The notes under the pieces are model-generated. The model had not been told where the DNA came from and did not search any database. It saw only the letters and a list, made by a program, of their open reading frames with translations. Both the position numbers and the translations under genes were made by a program. A DNA stretch of 64,000 nt from JAICMB01 sp963802915 (GTDB lineage Bacteria > Acidobacteriota > Terriglobia > Bryobacterales > Bryobacteraceae): contig CAWDKQ010000003.1 of the NCBI GenBank assembly GCA_963802915.1, positions 1 to 64,000 on the forward strand, in the 5' to 3' direction. Shown one piece after another: positions 44,772 to 53,749 of this stretch; positions within the stretch are counted from its first letter, which is position 1; the number at the start of each line of letters is the position of its first letter.

Positions 44772-45671
44772 TTAGAAACGGGAAAGTTCGCACGCTTCGA
44801 GAAAACGGCTTATTACCCCACGGATTTCATGAAGATGCGTGAAAAGGCTCACGTGGTCGCCGCCTTCAATCGCGAATAGCTCCGCTTTTGAAACTCTATC
44901 GGCCAGCGCTTTGGCTTGTGCGAACGGCACCGCCTGATCCGCGGTACCATGCACCACCAGCAGTGGGACAGAAATCTGTTCCAGCGGATAGTTGAAAGGT
45001 GAGCGCGATTGGGCGATATCGTTTTGAGTGCCGGGGAGACGCTGCGCCATGCGGTCCATCGTGCTCGACTGCAATGCCAGTAGCAGAGGTCCCGCTTCCG
45101 GGTCGTAAACCGTGCGCGCTCGCAGAACGGGATCGGGAATAGAGCGGCGAGCCGCGGCGTCAGGATTCATGGCGGCTTTCTTTTGCATTCGGGCGGCAAG
45201 CGCCGGAAAATGCGCCATCAACCTTAACAGGTGGAATTTGAATGGCACTCGCACGTTCAATTGCGCGCTACACGCGGAGATCATGATCAGTCCGCGGCAG
45301 CGGTCCGGGTGACGAAGAGCGAACTGTAGCGCGCACTGGCCGCCTCCCGATATTGCAATGACAGCGGCGCGCTGAATCTCGATCGCGTCGAGAACATTCG
45401 CGCAGAGATCTGCCTGGCTTGCGGGAGTAGCGCCCACGGCCAGTGATGTCGCGAGATATCCGGGACGCGACACCGCAATGCAATGGAACCCGGACGGGCC
45501 GATCGCGGACCGCGCGAGCAGCACGCCCTGATCGTACCCGCCCATGGCTCCATGGAGCAGCAGCACCGGCGGGCCCTCGCCCCAGATAGCACACTCGACA
45601 GCGCCTCGCCGAGTCTTGATCATCACGGGACGCAACTCGGCCGCGGCTCTTTTTTCTTCCGTCGTTTTCAT
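44772..45671 (-). CDS. Alpha/beta hydrolase
   Basis: A 299-residue hydrolase. PPVLLLHGAMGGYD forms the oxyanion-hole loop, VIAISGGGQCAL holds the nucleophile Ser in an AxSxG rather than GxSxG elbow, VHGTADQAVPFAQ has the Asp, and EGGDHVSLFTH the His. All three catalytic residues are therefore present. The substrate is unknown; esterase or lactonase activity is likely. GGAG lies 6 nt before the ATG. It lies between the ADOP gene and the Ser/Thr kinase gene on the same strand. Confidence 0.85.
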   Translation of the reverse strand: MKTTEEKRAAAELRPVMIKTRRGAVECAIWGEGPPVLLLHGAMGGYDQGVLLARSAIGPSGFHCIAVSRPGYLATSLAVGATPASQADLCANVLDAIEIQRAAVIAISGGGQCALQFALRHPDRCRGLIMISACSAQLNVRVPFKFHLLRLMAHFPALAARMQKKAAMNPDAAARRSIPDPVLRARTVYDPEAGPLLLALQSSTMDRMAQRLPGTQNDIAQSRSPFNYPLEQISVPLLVVHGTADQAVPFAQAKALADRVSKAELFAIEGGDHVSLFTHLHEIRGVISRFLEACELSRF

Positions 45672-45702
45672 GGATTACTCCGATAGACACGGAATGCTTC
45701 GC

Positions 45703-46443
45703 CTAGCTTTCCGGCTTCTCGCACTTGAGCTTGCCGCTGTTCAAGGCCAACGATTGAGAAGGCTCATTCCTGGCGACCGCCGACATTGTACTCACCCGGT
45801 CGTTCGCGCGGAACGGGTGAACCCCGGTCGTCAATTCAAACAGAATCGTGCCGAGTGAGAACTGATCGGTGCGGACATCCACAGGCCGTCCCTGTATTTG
45901 CTCGGGGCTCATGTAAGGGATCGTTCCTACCAATAGACCGCGCGCGGTGTGTGTGTCGTCGCCGCATAAATCCACGTCAGCCGGCTTGGCGAGGCCGAAG
46001 TCCAGAATCTTCACGCGGCCGTCGCGGAGCACCATGATGTTTTCCGGCTTCAGGTCGCGATGGACGATATCGCGCGCGTGTGCGGCCGCAAGTCCGGCCG
46101 CGATCTGCACGGCGATATCTAACAATGTGCGCACGGCCAAAGGGCCGCGGCCAAGCAGGCTGCGCAGGCTGTCGCCGTCCAGGAGTTCGGAGACGATGTA
46201 CGGAACTCCGTCCTCCTCGCCAACATCGTAAATGGTCAGAATGTTTGCGTGGTTGAGACTGCTGGCGGCGCGGGCTTCGAACTCGAAGCGACGGCGGTCA
46301 CCGACCCCTTTGCGAAGAACTTTTATAGCGACATCGCGCCCGAGACGAGGGTCACGCGCCCGGTAGACTTCGCCCATGCCGCCAGCGCCGAGCGGCGCGA
46401 CGACTTCATAGGGACCGATGCGCGTGCCGCAAGTTAAGGTCAC
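45703..46443 (-). CDS. Ser/Thr protein kinase, C-terminally short
   Basis: A 246-residue cytosolic Hanks-type kinase. It has GAGGMGEVYRA (P-loop), VAIKVL (Lys), IVHRDLKPENIM (catalytic loop), ILDFGLAKPAD and GTIPYMSPEQIQG. The domain stops after FELTTGVHPFRANDRVS: subdomain XI with its conserved Arg is missing and the last 20 residues look unrelated. Acidobacterial relatives usually continue for hundreds of residues with WD40, TPR or transmembrane parts. It may be a truncated remnant or a minimal kinase. GTG start. Confidence 0.8.
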   Translation of the reverse strand: MTLTCGTRIGPYEVVAPLGAGGMGEVYRARDPRLGRDVAIKVLRKGVGDRRRFEFEARAASSLNHANILTIYDVGEEDGVPYIVSELLDGDSLRSLLGRGPLAVRTLLDIAVQIAAGLAAAHARDIVHRDLKPENIMVLRDGRVKILDFGLAKPADVDLCGDDTHTARGLLVGTIPYMSPEQIQGRPVDVRTDQFSLGTILFELTTGVHPFRANDRVSTMSAVARNEPSQSLALNSGKLKCEKPES

Positions 46444-46924
46444 TTGACAGCCAGCCTTTTACTCTGATTTTAGAACGTTCAGTGGTTGCAAGAAAATCGG
46501 GCAGCACTGGAATGAAACCGCGCCGGAAAACTGCAAGGCGTTCTTCCGTGCACTTAGCGCGCACGTGCCATCCGACTGAAAACTGGCTTCTCGCGCTACC
46601 CAAAAGCTGAAAGTGCTAACGTTTCTCAACAAAGCACCTCGGCCTACCTAGCCGCAAGTTGTCTGCTGTGTACAGCCGTGGCGTGGAGAATCGGATACGA
46701 TCTCGATGCAACAGAATTCAGCGGAGGACGCGCCACCGGCCCGTTGTTGCTGGTCCTCCCCCTCATCTTTGTGTTTCGAAGAGTGGCAGCGGCCAGCATG
46801 CTCCTGGCCTGTCGGCGCTGCTGGCCGGGGCTGGAACTTGCGGCTTGAGTGGTGCTGCTCTAAATTGAAGGTAGACGTACGAAGGTGATGGAGTCTCACC
46901 ATTAACCGTCCCAGCTGACTGGGA
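46444..46924. other. Intergenic region upstream of the dynamin operon
   Basis: This is the gap between the divergent kinase and dynamin genes. No open frame has a family match or ribosome-binding site. The two hairpins at its right edge are listed separately. I see no RNA gene or transposon end. Confidence 0.45.
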
Positions 46925-46950
46925 ATGATAGCTCCTACGAATGGAGCTAT
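46910..46950 (+). promoter_or_regulatory. Two hairpins at the start of the first dynamin gene
   Basis: CCCAG/CTGGG (46910-46914 and 46919-46923) and a perfect 8-bp stem ATAGCTCC/GGAGCTAT (46928-46935 and 46943-46950). The second stem contains GGAG just before a second in-frame ATG (46949), so it could control which start is used. Confidence 0.4.
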
Positions 46951-48622
46951 GATTTTGAGTTCACAGGATCGCACTCAAGAAACCCGAGCCGGCACGCTAG
47001 CTCTGATTGACGGCATCGCTGAGCGCTACAGTATTTCCGCCGTTCGACCTCTGTTAAGAACCTGCTACGCGCTGGAACAGGAACGCGTCGTCCGCATCGC
47101 CGTTCTCGGACGCTTCAAGGCGGGAAAGAGCAGCTTCTTAAACCACCTGCTTGCGCGCGAGCTACTGCCTGTCGGAGTGGTTCCGGTGACCTCGGTCGTG
47201 ACGGAAATCGGATATGGACCCGAGGAAGCCGCCCGTGTTCAATACCTCAACGGAGACTGGGAAGAGATCGCCGTCGATTCCATCCACTCCTATATCTCGG
47301 AATCCGAAAATCCCGAGAATCTGAAGCAGGTTTCATTAGTAGTTGTCGAGCTCCCGTCTCTCAAGCGCTTTCCAAACATACGCTTTGTCGACACGCCGGG
47401 GCTCGAAAGCGTCTTCACTCACAACACCGATACCGCGCTCTCCTGGCTTCCGCAGGTCGGCCTCGCTCTCGTAGCGATCGGCGTGGATCCGCCGCTCTCT
47501 GAGCGGGACGTCGCGCTCATTCGCGACTTGTATCGATTTACGCCGCACGTAGCCGTTCTGTTGACCAAGGTCGATGCGCTCACCGTACGCGAACGCCGCG
47601 AAGTTGAAGCTTTCGTGAACGAACAGCTTCGGCGTCATCTGAATCCTCATCCTCGCGTCTTTCCGTACTCGGTTCGTGCCGGACATGACAACCTGAAGCA
47701 CTGCGTAGAGGAAGAGCTGATCCTGCCCGCGCAGCGGGACTTTACGACGCAGCAACAAGCGATTCTCGAAAGAAAAACGAGCACGCTCCTCGACCAGTGT
47801 GAGGACTACTTAAGGCTTGCCCTGAAATCGGCCGAAACCGTCGACAGCGAACGTGGCGCGCTGAAGGAATTGGTGATCGGAGAACGCGAGTTTCTTGGCG
47901 AGACGAAGCTGCAGCTAAAACTGTGCGCACGGCATGCTGTTGGAGCTACGCGTCAAATCTTCGAAAAGCAGTTGCAATCTGCGGACAGGCCAATCGAGCA
48001 GCGCCTCTTGCCGGAACTGGAGTATTCATATCCGGCCTGGACAAGGAATCTGGCATCGGTAATTGAGTGTTTTCAAGATTGGCTGGAAAAGTCGCTGGGC
48101 CGCGAGTTGCGAACCGTTTCCTCCTCGAACCGGCCTGCGTTTCTGGCGCCGATCGATTCCACCAAGGGCCAACTTGCCCGCTTGCTGCAAGATTTCCAGC
48201 GTCGCTTATCGGAACGAACGGCTCGGGCGTTTGGCGTTCCGCTACGTACTACCGAGATCCACATCGACGTTAAGGATCCCGAAACGCCCGATGTCAACAT
48301 CGGCCGCGTGTTCGATCATAATTGGGAACTGCTGGGCATTCTGGTGCCAATGTGGCTCGTCAGAGGATTCGTGCGCCGTCATTTGCTGAACAGCCGGCTC
48401 CCTTATGAAATCTTCAAGAATCTTTCACGCCTGACCTCGCAATGGACTGACAGCGTGAACGCTTCAATCAATGACGTGGAGAAGCAGTCGGAGGCGAGAT
48501 TAGATGAGCTGATGTCCACTGTTGAACATTTGCTATCTAGAGACCGCCAGGAAGCTCCCCAGATTTGCTCGGACATTGAAAATCTGACCGCTGCACAAAA
48601 CAAACTCCGTGATCAGCCATGA
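46925..48622 (+). CDS. Dynamin-like GTPase A
   Basis: A 565-residue bacterial dynamin-family GTPase. G1 is GRFKAGKSS (62-70), the G2 Thr is in PVTSVVT (about 88-93), G3 is DTPG (156-159) and G4 is TKVD (214-217). Long helical regions follow, with a hydrophobic paddle-like segment around 455-475 (WELLGILVPMWLVRGFV) that could insert in membranes, then a coiled-coil tail. Such proteins tubulate or fuse membranes or protect them under stress. The stop overlaps the next dynamin start (ATGA). The start may be ATG 46925 or ATG 46949; neither has a well-spaced ribosome-binding site. Confidence 0.85.
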   Translation: MIAPTNGAMILSSQDRTQETRAGTLALIDGIAERYSISAVRPLLRTCYALEQERVVRIAVLGRFKAGKSSFLNHLLARELLPVGVVPVTSVVTEIGYGPEEAARVQYLNGDWEEIAVDSIHSYISESENPENLKQVSLVVVELPSLKRFPNIRFVDTPGLESVFTHNTDTALSWLPQVGLALVAIGVDPPLSERDVALIRDLYRFTPHVAVLLTKVDALTVRERREVEAFVNEQLRRHLNPHPRVFPYSVRAGHDNLKHCVEEELILPAQRDFTTQQQAILERKTSTLLDQCEDYLRLALKSAETVDSERGALKELVIGEREFLGETKLQLKLCARHAVGATRQIFEKQLQSADRPIEQRLLPELEYSYPAWTRNLASVIECFQDWLEKSLGRELRTVSSSNRPAFLAPIDSTKGQLARLLQDFQRRLSERTARAFGVPLRTTEIHIDVKDPETPDVNIGRVFDHNWELLGILVPMWLVRGFVRRHLLNSRLPYEIFKNLSRLTSQWTDSVNASINDVEKQSEARLDELMSTVEHLLSRDRQEAPQICSDIENLTAAQNKLRDQP

Positions 48623-50604
48623 GCGGTCTGAACGAATCTCACCAGCGACGGTTACTCATCACCTTCCAATACGTCGACAAGCTCCTATCCGAAATAGAAG
48701 CTGTGCTGTCCGCGTCATCAGCGAAATCCCCGTTCCCAAAATATGGAGTCGATTTTACCCCGTCGCAAGAACGGGTCATTCGGGATTATATTTCTCGTGT
48801 TCGCGGCCAGATGATGCGTGTCGTCGCGGGTCTTGGCCTGCAAGTACCTGGCCCGCAGTTCGAAGCCATCCATTCGATTCGCATCCAGCTCTCGTTCATG
48901 CGGGTCGCGCTTCAGGAGGTCAGTCCCAAAGACCTGGCCGGGTACGGCGAAATTCCTGCGGAGTTGGTTCCGGAGCTAAATGGTTTTTCGACAGAACTTC
49001 AGACGACTCTTGAAACCCTGGACAGATTCCTGAGAGAGGGGCCGGGGCACGACCTGCAGGATCGGCTGGAGCAACTAGCTGAAACCGGCGACCACGTGAC
49101 GTTGCTAAAAAAGCTGGAGCGGATCGTCTCCGACTACGGCTTCGTCGAGTTTCGCCCAATGCTTTCGAATATCGTCGACCGCCTTGCGTCTCCACGATTC
49201 GAGATCGCGGTCTTTGGACAGGTGAGCTCGGGAAAATCGTCCCTGCTCAATACCATCACAGGCGTCGACGCACTTCCCGTCGGCGTCAATCCGGTCACGT
49301 CCGTGCCGACCAGGCTCGTCTACGGCTCGCCGCGCGCAACCGTCTCTTTCGCGGGAGGAGAAACGAAGACCTATGTGACAGGCGATATCAGTCAATTCGT
49401 CACTGAGGAACAAAATCCTGCGAACGTAAAGGGCGTCACGCGTATTGTCGTCTCGATCCCTTCGGACAAGCTGCGCGATGGCATCGTATTCGTCGACACT
49501 CCCGGTTTAGGATCGCTCGCGACGGCAGGGGCGGCCGCGACCAAAGCCTATCTTCCCCAAAGCGATCTCGGGCTGGTGTTGATCAACGCCAGCGCGGCTC
49601 TGTCCGCCGAAGATGTGCAGTTGATCCGGACGCTGTATATGGATGGTATTCCGGCGCTCATCCTGCTAAGCAAATGCGATCTCGTCATGCCGGCCGATCG
49701 GGAACGGGCAGTTCGCTACATCGGCGAACAGGTCAGGAACGAGCTTGGAACCAGCGTACCCGTCTATCCCGTCAGCGTTCTGGAACAATACCGTGACCTT
49801 ACCGAGACCTGGTTCCGGGAACAGATCGCTCCACTCTACGAGAAATACCAGGAGCTCGCCACGCAATCGATGAAACGCAAAATCGGACTTCTGCGGGACG
49901 GAGTACGAGCGGCATTGTCATCGAAGTTGGGGAGCCATACGAGTGACGCTGGGTCTCCCACCGATCTTGAAGCAGCCGAAAAGGCGCTGCGTTCAGCAGC
50001 GGGACAGATTCCTGAGACCGAGCGAAAATGCTACTCGCTGACGGACGACCTGCATAACCTTGGCGGGGGCGTGGCTCTGGACCACGCCGCCCAAAACCTC
50101 GCCGACAGTTGGATTCATGGCAAAGAGGCAAACTCCGGCGACATCGTCCGAAACGCCCTGAAAGAAATCGCCGTAGAGCAGGCAGGAGCCGTGCGTCAAC
50201 AGATCGAGAGTTTAGCGCAGACCCTGATTTCGGCGATGCGGACAGCGCCGGGACCTTCTCCGGGCCTGGAGGAGTTCGATCCAATCATCCGCGAAATTCC
50301 ACAAATCGACTTGAGCAAAATCGATGTGACGATATCGCGGCCGATGATGGCCGCGTTGGGACGGCGCGCCGCCGCACATCACGCCAAGGCAAAACTGAAA
50401 GCCATCGGGAGCGAGGTTGACGCGGCCTTCGAATCATATGCAAGACTACTTCAGGCGTGGATGCGAAGAGCCCTCAGGCAGATAATCGATGTTTTCGAAT
50501 CGCACGCCGGCGCGATGCGAGCGCAGCTGGAACGCATGCTTGCGCACACCAGTGTCTCGCCTGAAACGCGCCAGAAGATGCTGGACGATTTGGCGGATCT
50601 GTGA
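48619..50604 (+). CDS. Dynamin-like GTPase B
   Basis: A 661-residue dynamin-family GTPase. A helical N-terminal extension of about 190 residues precedes the G domain: G1 GQVSSGKSS (200-208), PVTSVPT (G2), G3 DTPG (293-296), G4 SKCD (351-354). The C-terminal half is helical and ends in a long coiled coil; unlike dynamin A it has no obvious membrane segment. Bacterial dynamins often come in unequal tandem pairs that hetero-oligomerise, and this one fits. Translational coupling by ATGA overlap to A, and a 3-nt gap to the PH-like gene, make one operon. Confidence 0.88.
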   Translation: MSGLNESHQRRLLITFQYVDKLLSEIEAVLSASSAKSPFPKYGVDFTPSQERVIRDYISRVRGQMMRVVAGLGLQVPGPQFEAIHSIRIQLSFMRVALQEVSPKDLAGYGEIPAELVPELNGFSTELQTTLETLDRFLREGPGHDLQDRLEQLAETGDHVTLLKKLERIVSDYGFVEFRPMLSNIVDRLASPRFEIAVFGQVSSGKSSLLNTITGVDALPVGVNPVTSVPTRLVYGSPRATVSFAGGETKTYVTGDISQFVTEEQNPANVKGVTRIVVSIPSDKLRDGIVFVDTPGLGSLATAGAAATKAYLPQSDLGLVLINASAALSAEDVQLIRTLYMDGIPALILLSKCDLVMPADRERAVRYIGEQVRNELGTSVPVYPVSVLEQYRDLTETWFREQIAPLYEKYQELATQSMKRKIGLLRDGVRAALSSKLGSHTSDAGSPTDLEAAEKALRSAAGQIPETERKCYSLTDDLHNLGGGVALDHAAQNLADSWIHGKEANSGDIVRNALKEIAVEQAGAVRQQIESLAQTLISAMRTAPGPSPGLEEFDPIIREIPQIDLSKIDVTISRPMMAALGRRAAAHHAKAKLKAIGSEVDAAFESYARLLQAWMRRALRQIIDVFESHAGAMRAQLERMLAHTSVSPETRQKMLDDLADL

Positions 50605-50607
50605 TTT

Positions 50608-51468
50608 ATGGACTCGGCGCCCGTCGACTCTCAAGATTACCGCTTTCCATTCGAGATCTCGTCCACTGAAGAAGTGCCGCTTGGATTCGTTCTCAGTGAG
50701 CCCATGACCGGCGTGATCGCCGGGCTGTTCCTCCCGAGCGCCGGGCATGGTTGGTTGCGACGCGCCACACCACCTCGATTGCTCCTAATGCGCTCTTCAG
50801 AATTGACGATCGTTACGCATTCGAAATTTGCCGTGCCGTCAATTTCGATTCCTCTGATCGAGATCACGTCGTTCGAATGCGGGCACGCACTCCTCATTGG
50901 ATGGATACGGCTGGACCACGGCGGATCGTCTTTGACGCTTCCATACAATACGCGGACATGGCGGCCAATAGATAAATTCATGCGGCGTCTGCGAGCGCTG
51001 CTCTTCCCAAATCAACCCGTTAGTAAAGTCGCCACGAACGAATTCGGCGCGGCACTGGATATCAAATTCACGAACGCACGCAACAGCGAATTGGATGCCG
51101 GAGAGACCGTCGCAATAAGCTTTTTCGAATGTTCTGCCGAGCTGCCTCGCACCCTCGGCTGGCTTTCGTTCCGTCGTCATGGCCCCGCTAATTTCCTCGC
51201 GATCACGAACCGGCGCGTGCTCTGGATTTCCGACCGTGTCGACAATCGCTTCGAGCGTTACAGCGTGATCAACCGATCCCGCCGGCTTGCTTCGCTAGTC
51301 CGCTTTTCCTTCGACATTCCGCGAAATGAGATCGCGCTAGCGTTCAGCGCCGCTGCGGACTGGCGGATACCGGTTCGCGCGGAATCGATTTCCGCGGCCC
51401 TGAGCTTTGTCGAGAGCGCCCAAATTCATCAAGGCGTCGATTCGCAAAGGGGCGAACTTCACCCGTGA
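50608..51468 (+). CDS. Protein with two possible PH-like domains, dynamin partner
   Basis: A 286-residue soluble protein without a signal peptide. Two beta-rich segments have the rhythm of bacterial PH-like domains: about 60-130 (PPRLLLMRSSELTIVTHSKF, then IPLIEITSFECG) and about 180-260 (NFLAITNRRVLWISDRVDNR, then RFSFD). The motif of an ITNRRVLW-type strand recurs in bPH proteins. Eukaryotic dynamins carry a PH domain for membrane lipids in cis; here a PH-like domain may act in trans. It follows dynamin B by 3 nt. The last 132 bp overlap a convergent gene. The family assignment is uncertain. Confidence 0.6.
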   Translation: MDSAPVDSQDYRFPFEISSTEEVPLGFVLSEPMTGVIAGLFLPSAGHGWLRRATPPRLLLMRSSELTIVTHSKFAVPSISIPLIEITSFECGHALLIGWIRLDHGGSSLTLPYNTRTWRPIDKFMRRLRALLFPNQPVSKVATNEFGAALDIKFTNARNSELDAGETVAISFFECSAELPRTLGWLSFRRHGPANFLAITNRRVLWISDRVDNRFERYSVINRSRRLASLVRFSFDIPRNEIALAFSAAADWRIPVRAESISAALSFVESAQIHQGVDSQRGELHP

Positions 51469-52110
51469 ACCGTGCTGGTACTGAGGTCGACCCGCGAGTT
51501 TGCACATCTCTACGATCTCGCCGGGGTTCCCTTTTGCCGCCTCCAGTGCGTGCCGCCTGAACTCGTCGATGTCGAGGTGAGTTAAGCCGAATTGCGGCGC
51601 CAGCTCATTGAATAGTTCCGTCGATTGAGGCTGAGTCAGCGCGGGAACATTGACCACCAGGCGAGGGTCCCAGAACAGGCGCGAGAGCGCTCCGAGCGAG
51701 TTGTAGTCGCGTGCCGCCGCGATAATCCCAACGCCTTTCATATGGAAGAGCCGCTGTAGAAATCGATAGTTCCGTGGGCCGCTTCCCTGGATATCGTCAA
51801 GGACGATCGTCACCGGATTTTCCTCCATGGCGGTCCAGAGAATACCTTTGAGATGCATGCTGGTTCCGGACCCCGGAGTGGGATCCGCCAAACGAAGCGA
51901 TCGCGCGAGGTTCACCAACAGATCGTGCAGCACGGCCGACGAGCGCACGTAGATCGCGCCGGTGCCGGATTCCCGCAGCGCCGCCCGCAGCAGTGTCGTC
52001 TTCCCGCTGCCACGAGCCCCGAGCAGCAGCAGCGATTCCCGCCGCTCGAACGCTTTCTGGAGCCGCGACAGCTCCCGCTCGAAGCCGATCAGCGGAAGAT
52101 CCAGTTCCAT
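51337..52110 (-). CDS. AAA+ ATPase (ORC/Cdc6-like)
   Basis: A 257-residue P-loop ATPase. IGFERELSRLQKAFERRESL leads into Walker A (GARGSGKTTLLRAAL), with Walker B in PVTIVLDDIQG and sensor 1 in GVGIIAAARDYNS. The lid is present (DIDEFRRHALEAAKGNPGEI). It belongs to the ORC/ATPase_2-type group that often regulates other proteins. It follows the DUF190 gene with no gap, so they form an operon. Its end overlaps the dynamin operon on the other strand by 132 bp, and both frames look natural in the overlap. Confidence 0.75.
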   Translation of the reverse strand: MELDLPLIGFERELSRLQKAFERRESLLLLGARGSGKTTLLRAALRESGTGAIYVRSSAVLHDLLVNLARSLRLADPTPGSGTSMHLKGILWTAMEENPVTIVLDDIQGSGPRNYRFLQRLFHMKGVGIIAAARDYNSLGALSRLFWDPRLVVNVPALTQPQSTELFNELAPQFGLTHLDIDEFRRHALEAAKGNPGEIVEMCKLAGRPQYQHGSRVKFAPLRIDALMNLGALDKAQGRGNRFRANRYPPVRSGAER

Positions 52111-52449
52111 TTACTTGACGTTCAGGCCTGCTGCGTTGCGCTCTACCCGAATCACGTCGACATCCGACACTGCAATCATGCCGGTGTCCATCATGCTCTC
52201 CACAACCGGAAGCAATTCATTAATGCGCTCCTCGGCATCGATGACCACGATGACAATGGGCTGATCGTGCGTTACCAGATGACGGCGGTGGATCTCCGCT
52301 GTCTCGCCGTATCCTTCCAGTCCTCTGAAGACCGTTGCGCCGGCGATCCTCATTTCCAGGCATTTTTTGACGATCGCTTCATACAAAGGCTTGCCGTTCA
52401 ATAGGTCCCGCTCGCCGATATGGAGCCGCAAGATTTTAGCCTTGTGCAT
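52111..52449 (-). CDS. DUF190 (PII-like) protein
   Basis: A 112-residue PII-like regulator. AKILRLHIGERDLLNGKPLY, then GIAGATVFRGLEGYGE and HDQPIVIVVIDAEERINELL, are the DUF190 pattern. DUF190 proteins are trimeric and usually sit beside fluoride or other channels such as CrcB; no CrcB gene is here. The partner is instead an ORC-like ATPase directly downstream, so a signal-sensing role for that ATPase is inferred. Confidence 0.85.
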   Translation of the reverse strand: MHKAKILRLHIGERDLLNGKPLYEAIVKKCLEMRIAGATVFRGLEGYGETAEIHRRHLVTHDQPIVIVVIDAEERINELLPVVESMMDTGMIAVSDVDVIRVERNAAGLNVK

Positions 52450-52521
52450 TTACCGTTCCCATGCCTTTAGATCATAATCCTACGATCTGAGAGATGTGGG
52501 ACGGGCCCTCGGTCGTGCTGG

Positions 52522-53703
52522 CTACATCTTGATGGCTGCCACGGCCGCGATCTGACAGGCATGGCCTTTCAAGTCGTCGCTGATCTTCTTGAAACCGCCC
52601 GCCGCGTCGTAATTCAGGAACTTCGCGTCGCCGTTGTTCTCGATGCAAATCTGTGGATCGGCGGCCTGCGGATTCACGATGCCGTCCCACATAATCCCCG
52701 GAAGCGGCTTGCCGATTTTCGGCGCCAGCACATCCGCCGCGATGCCCGCCGGATTCGCACCGCCCGGCCCGATAGTGTTGTCGTGAACAGAGACCGCCGT
52801 CACAAACGGATCGTACTTGGCATCGTGGATTGGATTACCCGTCGATTGGTAGCTGATGATCGTGACATTCACGGTGTTGTTGTCGTGAATGGTGTTCTTA
52901 AAAATCTCGGCCTGGTGCGTCGCGAGCACAAGAATGCCGGTCCCGGTCGGAACCTTTGCCACGGTGTTGCCCTTCGGCGCGAAGTTCTGCGTATTGTTGG
53001 CGAAGACCTGGTTGTTAAACACGCGAGTGTTGTGACTTCCCTGTACCGGAAGATCGGGCAAGCCGAAAACGAGAAGGCCGCCGGCATTGTTCGTCGCGAC
53101 GTTGTCGTAGACATCCGCGCCGTCCGAATTCTCGATTTCTATTCCGGCAACGTTATATTCCGCGCGATTGCGCCGCACGATGATGTTCTTCGACTGGCCG
53201 ACATAAATCCCGGCATCGGCCGCGCCCGATGAGGCCGAATCCTCGATCAGCACGTTCTTGCACTGCACGGGATAAATCCCATAGGAGCCGTTCTTCTCGT
53301 TCGGTCCGCCAGTCCACTCGGCGCGCACGGAGCGGATGGTCACCCCGTCGGCACCGTTGATTTTCACGCCATCGCCTTTCGTGTTTTGAACCGTCAAACC
53401 TTCGAGAGTGAAGTTGTTCCCGGTCGCGAGAATTCCCGCAGCGCCGGTTTTCTGGTTCTGATACGAGAGCACCGTTTTGCCGATACCTCTGCCGCGAATC
53501 GTCACGTTCGGAACCGTCAAGGAAAGCGTTCCCGTCATCTCGAAGGTGCCTTCCGGCAGTTCGATGACGCTCCCCGGCTTGGCCTCTATCAACGCGGTCT
53601 GGACGTCTTTTTCAAAGTTCGGACCCGCGGAAATCACTCCCTCTTTTTTGGCGCAGGAAGCGAATAAAACAGCGGTAAGCAACAGGGTTACACGAACGTT
53701 CAT
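52522..53703 (-). CDS. Parallel beta-helix lipoprotein
   Basis: A 393-residue lipoprotein with lipobox-like FASC at the end of the signal peptide (Cys about 17). From about residue 45 it is a right-handed parallel beta-helix (ELPEGTFEMTGTLSLTVPNV, then GVKINGADGVTIRSVRA and VRRNRAEYNVAGIEIENSDG), the carbohydrate-binding/sugar-hydrolase fold of the NosD/PbH1 type. The C-terminal 60 residues contain two Cys (ICIEN and HACQ). AGGAG precedes the ATG. It may act on a polysaccharide. It is divergent from nnr with 46 bp between. Confidence 0.8.
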   Translation of the reverse strand: MNVRVTLLLTAVLFASCAKKEGVISAGPNFEKDVQTALIEAKPGSVIELPEGTFEMTGTLSLTVPNVTIRGRGIGKTVLSYQNQKTGAAGILATGNNFTLEGLTVQNTKGDGVKINGADGVTIRSVRAEWTGGPNEKNGSYGIYPVQCKNVLIEDSASSGAADAGIYVGQSKNIIVRRNRAEYNVAGIEIENSDGADVYDNVATNNAGGLLVFGLPDLPVQGSHNTRVFNNQVFANNTQNFAPKGNTVAKVPTGTGILVLATHQAEIFKNTIHDNNTVNVTIISYQSTGNPIHDAKYDPFVTAVSVHDNTIGPGGANPAGIAADVLAPKIGKPLPGIMWDGIVNPQAADPQICIENNGDAKFLNYDAAGGFKKISDDLKGHACQIAAVAAIKM

Positions 53704-53738
53704 GGAATCGGCTCCTGGGAAAGTAGCTTACCATCTCT

Positions 53739-53744
53739 TACAAT
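53739..53744 (+). promoter_or_regulatory. -10-like box before nnr
   Basis: TACAAT, then 5 nt (AAAGC), then GTG at 53750; leaderless start. Confidence 0.45.
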
Positions 53745-53749
53745 AAAGC

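Noticed and set aside
46444..46924. Possible small gene or transposon remnant before the dynamin operon
   Set aside because: The open frames are short, have no ribosome-binding site and no transposase-like motifs; there are no inverted repeats of IS size.
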